A stretch of DNA of 15,993 bases from an uncultured Prevotella sp. (lineage in GTDB: Bacteria > Bacteroidota > Bacteroidia > Bacteroidales > Bacteroidaceae). The notes below the pieces were generated by a model that ran no database searches, was not told the origin of the DNA, and saw only the letters and a program-made list of their open reading frames with translations. Within the stretch, counting starts at the first letter, position 1. Each line of letters opens with the position of its first letter. Below are positions 1 through 7,490 of this stretch, piece after piece. Made by a program: the position numbers and the translations under genes. The stretch lies in contig CAKMOD010000049.1 of NCBI GenBank assembly GCA_927910885.1, positions 1 to 15,993 of the forward strand, given 5' to 3'.

Positions 1-46
1 TTACGTACGAATGAATTCAGAAAGAAAAACAAACTAAGCTGCGAAA

Positions 47-134
47 TTTATTTACGTGAAAAGAAATATTTATTTACGTGAAGAAAAATATTTTTTTCAT
101 GAAAAAGAAATTATTTTCTTCGTGAAAATAATTT
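47..134. repeat. AT-rich repeat cluster with about 22-bp period
   Basis: Four copies of a short core recur at regular spacing: CGTGAA at 55-60 and 77-82, CATGAA at 98-103, and CGTGAA at 121-126, giving steps of 22, 21 and 23 bp. The first two copies sit in an identical ATTTATTTACGTGAA context. AT-rich, partly self-complementary spacers fill the rest. The period is about two helical turns, which would place the cores on one DNA face. This could be a protein-binding array or a degenerate intergenic repeat family. The function is unknown. Confidence 0.6.
108..134. repeat. 11-bp perfect inverted repeat (hairpin)
   Basis: AAATTATTTTC (108-118) pairs perfectly with GAAAATAATTT (124-134) across the 5-base loop TTCGT. 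It is the last unit of the repeat cluster and ends about 30 bp upstream of the -7 box at 165-172. It could be an operator, or a weak AT-rich terminator for a gene left of the window. No G/C-rich stem is present. Confidence 0.55.
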
Positions 135-164
135 AGAAGCAGTGGTGATACTGAACTTTTTCAG

Positions 165-172
165 TAACTTTG
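165..172 (+). promoter_or_regulatory. Bacteroidetes -7 promoter element
   Basis: TAACTTTG matches the TAnnTTTG consensus exactly. Transcription would start around 178-180, giving a leader of about 30 bases to the ATG at 208. No clear TTTG -33 element is seen at the expected distance, so the call rests on the -7 box and its position. Confidence 0.6.
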
Positions 173-207
173 CAGACAGAAAAAAGACATTAAAAGATAG
201 TCAAAAG

Positions 208-477
208 ATGGAAAAAGAAAATCATATTGACCGTACATTAGCTTTTATGGAGAACCTTGAAAAGCTTGGTGCACAGCTTCAAAAGGCTGACGAACAACAG
301 AAACTAATGCTGCAACAGATGCTAATGAAGAGTCAGAACAACGAAACTGATACTGACGAATACCGCGACTTGGAGCAGAGAAGTAAGGACCTTCAAGCAA
401 TGATCAACAAGTGGCACCCCATCTATGAGGAACGTCTGAAGATGGTGAAGGAGGCACAGAAGGCTGCTAAGAAGTAA
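208..477 (+). CDS. Small coiled-coil protein of unknown function
   Basis: An 89-residue, highly charged protein with no signal peptide, no membrane segment and no Cys, so probably cytoplasmic. Almost the whole chain is Glu/Lys/Gln/Leu/Met-rich and should be helical: a Gln/Leu/Met stretch (KLMLQQMLMKSQ) sits mid-protein and a second amphipathic helix ends in a Lys/Ala tail (EAQKAAKK). The reading frame stays open upstream to a GTG at 142, but the -7 box at 165-172 lies inside that extension, so ATG 208 (MEKENHID) is the likely start. It resembles no enzyme I know. A coiled-coil oligomer or accessory binding protein is possible, but no role is assigned. It is followed by a 146-bp gap to the next gene, so it is probably transcribed alone. 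Confidence 0.75.
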   Translation: MEKENHIDRTLAFMENLEKLGAQLQKADEQQKLMLQQMLMKSQNNETDTDEYRDLEQRSKDLQAMINKWHPIYEERLKMVKEAQKAAKK

Positions 478-623
478 GGCTGACTGTAGAAGAACAAGAC
501 TTGAACAAGTTTGCTTCTCGCCTTTAAAAGGAAGTATGTGTCCCTTACTGCTACTCACCATCTCCTATTCAATATTGCAGAACTCCGCATATACAAACAA
601 ACTCCTTTAACTATCAAGAACAA

Positions 624-1444
624 ATGAAGAAAGACTTATACAAAGACATCAGACTGTTCTTATCAGCTATCATAGCTGTTAGCTTGTTTTTCTCATGTTC
701 GTCTGTTCCTTCTGGAATAGCCGAAGAGATAACTTATCATGGAGAACAACTGCATCGTTACCTGACGATTATCAAAGACGTAACATCGAAAGCGGAGAGG
801 AGTAAGGACACTATCACCTATTATTGTAACCAAAAAGGGCAGATCATCATAGAGCGTGTGGGTACAGACAGCTTGGATGATTACACTTACTCCTATGCTG
901 GTGATACCATTTTCATTCATAAGACTCATATAAAAAACCAGTTAGACGAATTCTTCAATGACTATTTCATAGTTAAGAATGGGCTTATCATAGAAGCAGA
1001 TAACAGTGCCTGGCACTACACATACAGCTACGACAATAAGCGAAGACTCGTTTGTCGTGACACACCTAATGTTAGCTGTGGGAGACAGACCAACATCCTC
1101 CAATGGAAGGAAGAGAAGATATTACCTTATAAATCATTAAATATCACTTACAGAGATACTGGAGAGAAACGAACTACCATAACCTCTATTACTTTTGGAT
1201 GTTTGGTAGTGGTATAAGAATACCCATCCCCTTCATCACCTTGGGCTATATGGGTGTTATTCCGAAAGGAGATATTAGCTGCTATAGCTTCAGTTCAATA
1301 CAGAAAGAGTGGGATTTCAAGGCACAACTGACAACGGAGTATGATAAGGAAGGACGTCCCACCCGCATTGAGGAAGTGCTGATGACACTAAATGAAAATA
1401 ACAAACAAGATAGTAGTAAGCACGTTACACAATACATCTGGTAA
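624..1444 (+). pseudogene. Frameshifted lipoprotein, DUF4595-like
   Basis: Two open frames together look like one lipoprotein. The first (624-1217) starts MKKDLYKD, has a hydrophobic segment ending LFFSC (lipid-attachment Cys about residue 25), then strand-rich sequence with YTYSYAGD and YTYSYDNKRR motifs typical of YD-repeat/DUF4595-like Bacteroidetes lipoproteins. It stops after GCLVVV. The second frame (overlap from 1199, ending 1444) supplies what the first lacks: a ...PFITLGYMG... segment and a final TTEYDKEGRPTRIEEV strand pair ending in QYIW. The join lies near 1193-1209, where TTTGGATG (1194-1201) is followed by TTTGGTAG (1202-1209). Deleting eight bases restores one frame reading T-F-G-S-G-I-R-I-P. 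A lost single base would also restore it. No classical slippery heptamer sits in frame, so mutation or a sequencing error is more likely than programmed frameshifting. The family assignment is from memory of motifs. Confidence 0.55.
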
Positions 1445-1478
1445 TAACAGAACAATATCAAAACGCTTAAAATAGGAT

Positions 1479-2408
1479 ATGGAAAAGGAAAAGAAAAGTG
1501 AAGGAATGACAAGTGTTATCGCTGCCTTAGGTGCAAACATCTTGGTAGCGATATCAAAGTTTGTTGGTTTTGCAGTGTCTGGTTCAGCTGCTATGTTGAA
1601 TGAGTCAATCCATAGTGTTGTGGATTGTGGTAATCAGATACTGCTATTGGTAGGCAACCGCCAGTCAACAGCAAAGGCAACGGAGCAGCATCCATTCGGA
1701 CAGGCACGTGCTAAGTATTTCTATAGTTTGGTTGTTGCAATGATGTTGTTCTTCGCCGGTGGTGCATTAGGTATCATGGAAGCAGCAGAGAAGCTATTTC
1801 ACCCAGAACACAGCTTGGAGAATACATGGCTTATCATTGGTATTCTTGTCTTCGGACTTTTAGTAGAGTTGTTCAGTTTACGCGTTGCCATCAAGGAGAT
1901 AAAGGAATTAAATAAGGACAATCTGTCACTTTATCGCTTCCTGCGGGAGAGCCGTCACAGCGAAATCCTTATCATCTTCGCTGAAGACACTTGTGCGGTT
2001 CTCGGTCTATTGATAGCCTTAGGCGGTACGCTATTGACCCACTTCACAGGTAATCCATTCTATGATGCCCTCTCGGGTGTACTGATTGGTGTACTCCTCT
2101 GTGCAGCAGCTCTTTTCCTCGCACGTGAGTTCTATAGTCTGCTTATCGGTGAGAGTGTCACACAGAAGGACCTGACTCGTATCAAGGAAACATTCAACAG
2201 AACAGAAATCAATCGTCTCATCAATGTTAAGACCATTCACCTCGGTCCTAACGACATCCTTGTCACTGCAAAGATTGATGTTAAAAGCGAATACGAAGCA
2301 CAAGCTCCTCAGTTGGTTAACGACATTGAGAAGAATATGCGGGCAGCCTTCCCTGAGTACAAGATTTATATCTATATTGAGACGGATAAATATAAAGAGG
2401 ATTATTAA
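1479..2408 (+). CDS. Cation diffusion facilitator (CDF) transporter
   Basis: A 309-residue inner-membrane exporter of divalent metal (probably Zn, Fe or Mn) driven by proton antiport, by family knowledge. Six hydrophobic segments are visible at about residues 12-34, 36-58, 80-102, 116-137, 161-186 and 193-216, followed by a soluble domain of about 90 residues. TM2 carries the metal-site pattern NESIHSVVDCGNQ (H45, D49). A loop HPFG motif (71-74) precedes TM3. TM5 has FAEDTCAVLG (E169, D170) in place of the classic HxxxD; the HPFG loop and ED-containing TM5 resemble the ZnT9-like branch. DAL (195-198 region) in TM6 is also a family signature. The C-terminal domain ends in KIYIYIETD. The start ATG lies 34 bp after the broken lipoprotein gene, with no promoter seen between, so cotranscription is possible. 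The metal cannot be decided from sequence. Confidence 0.9.
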   Translation: MEKEKKSEGMTSVIAALGANILVAISKFVGFAVSGSAAMLNESIHSVVDCGNQILLLVGNRQSTAKATEQHPFGQARAKYFYSLVVAMMLFFAGGALGIMEAAEKLFHPEHSLENTWLIIGILVFGLLVELFSLRVAIKEIKELNKDNLSLYRFLRESRHSEILIIFAEDTCAVLGLLIALGGTLLTHFTGNPFYDALSGVLIGVLLCAAALFLAREFYSLLIGESVTQKDLTRIKETFNRTEINRLINVKTIHLGPNDILVTAKIDVKSEYEAQAPQLVNDIEKNMRAAFPEYKIYIYIETDKYKEDY

Positions 2409-2611
2409 AGACCTCTCCCTTCCACCCCACTCAGGAACAAATAGCAAGGTGATAACGGCCAGCACCATTGTTGCGCACCATCAGCACCACTTGTGCTGGT
2501 CCCCAACACTGCAAAAGAAAAAGGATAGAAAAGAGTTTGATGAGCAAAACAATAAATGCAGCCAACAAAGCACTTTTCTGCGATTAAGCTATGTTATCCT
2601 ATATCAACAAC
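2409..2611. other. Non-coding convergent spacer
   Basis: About 200 bp between the CDF stop codon and the terminator. It holds a small inverted repeat, CAGCAC (2482-2487) / GTGCTG (2493-2498), and CAGCACCA occurs twice (2460 and 2482). No gene or RNA is recognised. An open frame that crosses this stretch also runs through the terminator and into the opposite gene, so it is not credible. Confidence 0.5.
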
Positions 2612-2648
2612 AAAAACAGGGATGCTCTGGTCGAGCATCCCTGTTTTT
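2612..2648. terminator. Bidirectional intrinsic terminator
   Basis: A 16-base arm (2612-2627) pairs perfectly with 2633-2648 across the loop TGGTC. The G/C-rich core is ACAGGGATGCTC / GAGCATCCCTGT, with a run of five A on the left and five T on the right, so each strand shows a stem followed by U residues. It sits between the CDF gene (plus) and the M16 peptidase gene (minus), which converge here, and should stop transcription from both. Confidence 0.92.
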
Positions 2649-2672
2649 ATATACTTATTTTCCCTTTAAGAT

Positions 2673-5528
2673 TTACTTAAAAGTATGCTTACCTTCCTGT
2701 GCAGCAGGCTTAACAATAATCTCACGCTGCTTAGCATTTGTCATCACTTTCATAGCTAGAGCAGTGATATCTTGTGGTGTAAGGGTTTTGAATACTGGTG
2801 CGGAAGCGGCATTATCATTTGGAGATAGCTCGTTGCCAGTTTCAGCATAGATGTTCAATAAAGCCATCCAAACTGATGGGTCGCTGCTTGACTGTGCCGC
2901 AGCAGCCTGTTCTTCATCAACAGCCAACGGAACCATTGCAGCTTTGAACTCATCAGCAGTGAAACGGCCAGCTTTTACATCATCAAGAATACTATAAACA
3001 AGGCTGACAGCTTTGTCTGCATTCTCTTTTGCTGTAGAGAGGTGGATGTTAAGACTCTCGCCAGCTACCGGCTGTGAAGTATAATTGCTCTGTACACCTA
3101 CGGTATAAGTAAGGTGTTCTTTCTCACGCAATACATCAAAATAACGACGTTCCAAGAGTCCACGCATCACTTCCAAAGCAGCTTGCTCACGCTCAGAAAG
3201 TTTCTGCTTATTAACAAAGGAAATCTCAATCTCAGCCATACCACCTTCTGTTTCGGTCTCGAAAGTGCGCTTGATAACAGGTGTAGATGACGAGAAATCC
3301 ATTGGGTGGATAGTAGTCTTCACAGGCTTACCTTCACCCTTGAGAGAACCAATATAGCGAAGAACCAACTCTTTTGCCTTTGCTTCTGGAATGTCACCAA
3401 TAAGACAATAGGTAAAACGTGATGCATCACCAAGATGAGCTTGGAACTGTTCCTGCAACTTATCAAACTGAACAGACTTAAAGAAAGCCTCATCCTGACG
3501 TGGATTCATCGCACTAACTGGATAGAGCAACTGCTGGATAGAATCCTGTACGGCTGCCATACCTGTTGTTGCACGATTCTCATAGACGTAGAGGTTACGC
3601 TGGATATACTTATCAAAGGCTGACTTTGAGAAGTTCTGACGTGACAGAATCAAATACAGATAGCTGAAGAAATCGTCAGCATTGTCAACAGGTGCATTAC
3701 CACCGATACCATCACTGTAGTCTTCCAACGAAAGGGAGAGATTGATATTCTTGCCCTGCAACCACTGCGCCAACTGATTTCGGTTGTAATTATATACACC
3801 TGACTGCATCAAGAGCGAACGCATTGCATTATAGTTGGCAAGTTCCTGTGCTGGAACAATTGACTTACCACCTTCTGCAGAACCTGCAAAGAGGAACTTA
3901 CCACTCAGCTCTGGAACATTACGATAAAGAACTTTTGCACCATTAGAGAGTGTCCACTCCTTTGCCTGCAAAGTCTTCAACTGCTTCTCAGAAACAATCT
4001 TTCCTCCTGCCAGAGGGAAGTCAATCAACTGACTGATAGGCTTCATACCATCAGCACGAGCCATATCGCTGAATGAACTCTTTTCCTTCAATGCAGCCAT
4101 AAGGTCATTCTCAGTGATGTTCATCTCATTTTGCGACTTAGAATAAGTGACAAAAGCAAGATTATTGTCATTAAGCAATGACTTCATCCAAGCATTCATA
4201 TCCTCAACCTCTAACTCAACCAAAGTCTCAAGGTTACGGTTAATCTGTCCGCGGAAGTCTTGTACAGGAATATCATAGAGGAAGTTCTGACGGAAAAGCA
4301 TTAAAGCATTGTCTGGTGTTCCCAGACCTTGTGCCTCAAGAACATCCTTCATTCCATTGTACATCTTTTCCTTCTCAGCATTGAACTCAGCAGCAGTAAA
4401 GCCTTGGTCACGCAAATTATCACGTACAGCCAACATCTGCTGAAGCGCCTTCTGTTCATTACCCTGATAGGGAACCATGTCCCATGCCATCTGATAATAG
4501 TTTCGTACCAAAGGAGATAGACTCACCTCAGCGGCAATATAACTCTCCTTATCAGCATTCTTCAACATCACAAAACGCTTTGGAGCCAATGTGTTGAAGA
4601 ACTTAGTGAAGATAAACTGACGTACTCGGTCCTCTTCTGGAGCGTTGCCCTTCACCTCATAGCGTTGGTAAAGACCAAAAGAAGCACTCTTGTTCTCTGG
4701 ATCAATAAAACGCATATAGAGTGGTGATGCATTATCAGGTATCTGTCTTGTCTGTGGATTTACAGCAGGTGCTTCCTTAGCTGGTAATGTCTTGAAGACA
4801 GTCTGGATATTCTTCTCCATCTGGTCAATATCAACATCACCGATAACAGCAATAAACTGCATATTAGGACGGTACCACTTATCATAGAACTGCTTTACCT
4901 GCTTCTGCTGGAAGGTTTCCAATATCTTCTGTGAACCAATCACATTATGAGTCGCATAACCTGCATGATTATAAACAACTGGTGCGATAGCATCTGTCAG
5001 ACGACGGTCTACTCCCGAACGATGACGCCATTCCTCAAGGATAATACCACGTTCCTTTTCGATATCTTTAGGGGTCATCTTGACGCCATGACACCAGTCA
5101 CGGAGCACCCAAAGCATATTCTCACTAAGCTTCGCATCATTTGTAGGTACGTTATGAACGGCATAATGCGTATCATCAACACCCGTGAAAGCCTCAAAAT
5201 CATTGAGGTTGTTACTGCGAAGGAAGTTCATCACACCATTAGGGAAGTGGTCTGTCGTGTTAAAAGCTAAGTGTTCAAGCACGTGCGCCAATCCCATTTC
5301 CTCATCATTCTCCAAGATAGCACCTACATTCTGGTAGAGGTAGTATTGTGCCTCACCTATTGCAGAACCATCATTGTAGATATAATAAGTAAGCCCATTT
5401 GCAAGTTTTCCCTTCCGCAGTCCTTTCATCTGCGCATTGGCAGGACTGAAGGGGAAAAGCAAAAAGCCTATGAGCAGTGCCACTGGCATGCTCGATAGGC
5501 ATTTAATGATATTCTTGAACATAGTCAT
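2673..5528 (-). CDS. Secreted M16 family zinc metallopeptidase
   Basis: A 951-residue insulinase-like peptidase with the full two-half architecture of bacterial M16B/PqqL-type enzymes. An N-terminal signal (hydrophobic to about residue 30, ending SPANAQ) has a signal-peptidase-I-type end and no lipobox, so it is probably periplasmic. The inverted zinc motif HVLEH gives H82, E85 and H86; the third ligand is expected at E166 in ERGIILEEW (E159 plus seven, as in pitrilysin). The C-terminal half has the usual LREKEHLTYTVGVQ segment with no second HxxEH. M16 enzymes hold short unfolded peptides in a closed chamber. The gene begins 3 bp after the thioredoxin-like gene, so the two are cotranscribed. 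An alternative start is the second Met (5522). The cofactor role of PqqF is unlikely, as no pqq genes are present. Catalytic residues are intact. Confidence 0.93.
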   Translation of the reverse strand: MTMFKNIIKCLSSMPVALLIGFLLFPFSPANAQMKGLRKGKLANGLTYYIYNDGSAIGEAQYYLYQNVGAILENDEEMGLAHVLEHLAFNTTDHFPNGVMNFLRSNNLNDFEAFTGVDDTHYAVHNVPTNDAKLSENMLWVLRDWCHGVKMTPKDIEKERGIILEEWRHRSGVDRRLTDAIAPVVYNHAGYATHNVIGSQKILETFQQKQVKQFYDKWYRPNMQFIAVIGDVDIDQMEKNIQTVFKTLPAKEAPAVNPQTRQIPDNASPLYMRFIDPENKSASFGLYQRYEVKGNAPEEDRVRQFIFTKFFNTLAPKRFVMLKNADKESYIAAEVSLSPLVRNYYQMAWDMVPYQGNEQKALQQMLAVRDNLRDQGFTAAEFNAEKEKMYNGMKDVLEAQGLGTPDNALMLFRQNFLYDIPVQDFRGQINRNLETLVELEVEDMNAWMKSLLNDNNLAFVTYSKSQNEMNITENDLMAALKEKSSFSDMARADGMKPISQLIDFPLAGGKIVSEKQLKTLQAKEWTLSNGAKVLYRNVPELSGKFLFAGSAEGGKSIVPAQELANYNAMRSLLMQSGVYNYNRNQLAQWLQGKNINLSLSLEDYSDGIGGNAPVDNADDFFSYLYLILSRQNFSKSAFDKYIQRNLYVYENRATTGMAAVQDSIQQLLYPVSAMNPRQDEAFFKSVQFDKLQEQFQAHLGDASRFTYCLIGDIPEAKAKELVLRYIGSLKGEGKPVKTTIHPMDFSSSTPVIKRTFETETEGGMAEIEISFVNKQKLSEREQAALEVMRGLLERRYFDVLREKEHLTYTVGVQSNYTSQPVAGESLNIHLSTAKENADKAVSLVYSILDDVKAGRFTADEFKAAMVPLAVDEEQAAAAQSSSDPSVWMALLNIYAETGNELSPNDNAASAPVFKTLTPQDITALAMKVMTNAKQREIIVKPAAQEGKHTFK

Positions 5529-5531
5529 TGT

Positions 5532-6860
5532 TTACTTTTCAAGGAGTTCGAGCGTAGAGAGCTTCTGCTTGATTGCTCCCTGTAACATAGCCTGTGGCAT
5601 CTCCATATTCTCCAGACGAAGTGTCTCTGCAAATGCCTGGTTATAGTATTCACGTGCCTTATCATAGTTCTTCAACTCACGATAAGAGTCACCGATCATT
5701 ACCATATAGTTTACACGATCCATCACAGCATCTTCTTGTGCCAAAGCTTTCTCAGCCCACTTGATAGCTACCTCATGATCCTTAGCCTTCAAACTCTTGC
5801 CTGCTGCCATGTAGAGGTTCTGTGCAGCCTTACCATAGTCAGCTGAACGAAGGTTGCTCTCCATCTTACCGAAATAGGTCTCCATAGCTTTCACATAGCC
5901 ATTCACATCCTTGTTCTTATACAAGTTGAAGAGAGCATCAAAGTAAAGCTTTGCCTTCTCGTATGGAGTAATACCTGTCAAGCCTACAACCTCGTATGCC
6001 TTTGCATACTGATTCTTAACTTTCTCTACATAGTCCTTATACTTTACGTTACCATCCTTTGCCATATCCTCAGCAAAGATATCGTTAGCCTCAACAATGT
6101 AGTAAGCTGGTGCCTTACCAAGTTTCTTCATCCAGTCATCAAGGTGGTCGTTCATAAGGTCAATCATATACTGCTTGTGCTCCTTATCTTCATCACCTTC
6201 CAATGTTAGAATGATACGATAATCATTCTCATTGATAAGCTTCAATGGTGCCTTAGCAGCTACATAGTTCTTATAAAGTTTCTGCAAACGTGTTACCCAC
6301 TTGTCTGCATCCATACCCTCCTGTGCCTGCAAGAAAGATGGTGCTTTGAGAAGAAGTTGCTGCTGAACGTCAAGATCGTTATTATCAGCCTTGTACTTAT
6401 TGTAAAGTTCCTCAAAACTTACACTCTCACCTGCTGCAATCTTAGCGGCCTCCATAAGTTCGTCCTTATCCATTGCACCTGTATTCACAGACAAAGCCTT
6501 GCCATCTGGTGCAATGAAAGCTACTGTTGGATATGCTGCTACCTTGTAGTTTTTAGCAATATCAACATTCTCACCCTTCTCAGCATCCAACTGCAAGCTA
6601 ATAAAGTGTTCATTGAAATACTTTCCAACTTCCTCTTGTGTGAAAACAGTCTTTGCCATCTTCTTACAAGGAACACACCACACTGCATAGAAGTCTACAA
6701 AAACAATCTTATTCTCCTGCTTAGCTTGTGCTAAGGCCTCACTGAAAGTACCCTTAAAGAACTTTATGCCATTTGTTGCTTCTGCGCCCTGCTGTGCACG
6801 AAGTTGTACTGCCATCATTAAAAGGGCTACGAGCAGTAAGATATATCTTCTTCTTTTCAT
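5532..6860 (-). CDS. Secreted thioredoxin-fold protein with TPR-like tail
   Basis: A 442-residue exported protein. A signal peptide (MKRRR then hydrophobic, ending LRAQQ) leads into a thioredoxin fold at about residues 33-145: FVDFYAVWCVPCKKM holds the redox pair C62/C65, and AAYPTVAF holds the cis-Pro P111. The rest is helical, with TPR-like repeats near 325-430, where GDSYRELKNYDKAREYYNQAF is the clearest copy. By analogy with DsbD-fed or TlpA-type periplasmic thioredoxins it should reduce or shuffle disulfides outside the cytoplasm, with the helical tail binding a partner. Its stop is 3 bp before the M16 peptidase start, suggesting that it prepares substrates for, or supports folding of, that enzyme. 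The M16 protein has few Cys residues, which favours an imported substrate as the target. That last step is inference. Confidence 0.9.
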   Translation of the reverse strand: MKRRRYILLLVALLMMAVQLRAQQGAEATNGIKFFKGTFSEALAQAKQENKIVFVDFYAVWCVPCKKMAKTVFTQEEVGKYFNEHFISLQLDAEKGENVDIAKNYKVAAYPTVAFIAPDGKALSVNTGAMDKDELMEAAKIAAGESVSFEELYNKYKADNNDLDVQQQLLLKAPSFLQAQEGMDADKWVTRLQKLYKNYVAAKAPLKLINENDYRIILTLEGDEDKEHKQYMIDLMNDHLDDWMKKLGKAPAYYIVEANDIFAEDMAKDGNVKYKDYVEKVKNQYAKAYEVVGLTGITPYEKAKLYFDALFNLYKNKDVNGYVKAMETYFGKMESNLRSADYGKAAQNLYMAAGKSLKAKDHEVAIKWAEKALAQEDAVMDRVNYMVMIGDSYRELKNYDKAREYYNQAFAETLRLENMEMPQAMLQGAIKQKLSTLELLEK

Positions 6861-6914
6861 ATTTAATCTGTTTTTAATAGGTTATTTTATTCAAGTTATT
6901 TATTTAACTATACC

Positions 6915-6995
6915 CTACTTACAGCATTGAGTCTATTCGTTTTTATCTCTACCAATCATTGATAAAGGCACTTATAAAATCAATGCTGTATGTAG
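6915..6995. repeat. Long-armed inverted repeat in operon gap
   Basis: CTACTTACAGCATTGA (6915-6930) is the reverse complement of 6980-6995 at 15 of 16 positions, around a 49-bp centre. The arms extend weakly outward with TATA at 6909-6912 and 6998-7001. The centre has a smaller pair, TTTATC (6942-6947) / GATAAA (6961-6966). It lies between the small lipoprotein stop (7015) and the thioredoxin-like gene start (6860). It may form an attenuating or RNA-processing stem in the operon transcript, or be a miniature inverted-repeat element. No classic U-run follows. Confidence 0.6.
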
Positions 6996-7014
6996 TATAT
7001 ACTGTTATAATACG

Positions 7015-7488
7015 TTAGTCAACAAGTAACTCATCATCTGTTACGACAACCTTAAAGATATCTTCCAACACTGCCTCATGGTCCTGATTATACACCTTGA
7101 GTGATAGGCGATATCTGCCATTTGACAACTGTTGTGTAGCTTCTTGTGTAACAACTATCAAGCCACCTGTTACTGAAATCTTACCTTCCTTATAGAGTTT
7201 CATAAACAACTGTGCCTGTTCTTGGTTGTCAGCCTTAACTCCAGACAATTCATAATTGATAGGGTTGGTTCCTGCAACACCTTGGATACGTGTTGAAACG
7301 AATGGTAACTTATTGATACCACGCTCACTCGTTGCATCAACGTTATGGAAGGCATTAAGAGAGTCAGGGGTAAACGATGCACCCGTTGTTCTCAAATAGC
7401 CAACATCCATTTTGCTACATGATACCATAAAACCTATTGTAAGAGCCATAAGGCACAGCAATGCGATTCCTTTCTTCATCTTTTTCAT
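7015..7488 (-). CDS. Small lipoprotein of SusCD operon, unknown fold
   Basis: A 157-residue lipoprotein: MKKMKKG, a hydrophobic segment, then the lipobox-like FMVSC with the lipidated Cys at residue 24. The mature part (about 133 residues) has alternating strands, such as ISVTGGLIVVTQEA and YRLSLKVYNQDHEAVLEDIFKVVV, suggesting a single beta-sandwich domain, but I do not recognise the family. It begins 2 bp after the FAS1 gene stop and so belongs to the SusC-SusD-FAS1 transcript. It may sit on the cell surface with SusD, in the place that SusE/SusF-like accessory lipoproteins take in other loci. Substrate binding is inferred from position only. Confidence 0.8.
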   Translation of the reverse strand: MKKMKKGIALLCLMALTIGFMVSCSKMDVGYLRTTGASFTPDSLNAFHNVDATSERGINKLPFVSTRIQGVAGTNPINYELSGVKADNQEQAQLFMKLYKEGKISVTGGLIVVTQEATQQLSNGRYRLSLKVYNQDHEAVLEDIFKVVVTDDELLVD

Positions 7489-7490
7489 TT

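Noticed and set aside
1193..1200. Programmed -1 frameshift in the lipoprotein gene
   Set aside because: No X-XXY-YYZ heptamer in the zero frame and no clear downstream stem. Mutation fits better.
2031..2468. Minus-strand open frame of 145 codons
   Set aside because: Antisense shadow of the CDF gene, with no recognisable motifs and no promoter.
2224..2850. Plus-strand open frame of 208 codons
   Set aside because: It overlaps the CDF gene 3' end, runs through the perfect terminator and into the M16 gene antisense. Its composition is unlike a real protein.
4947..5270. Plus-strand open frame of 107 codons inside the M16 gene
   Set aside because: Antisense to a conserved catalytic region. Cys/Ile-rich shadow translation.
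6357..6734. Plus-strand open frame of 125 codons with hydrophobic stretches
   Set aside because: Antisense to the thioredoxin domain. The apparent membrane segments arise from reverse-strand codons.
6892..6898. TAACTTG as a promoter for the thioredoxin-like gene
   Set aside because: It lacks one T of the consensus and has no -33 partner. Too weak to list as a feature.
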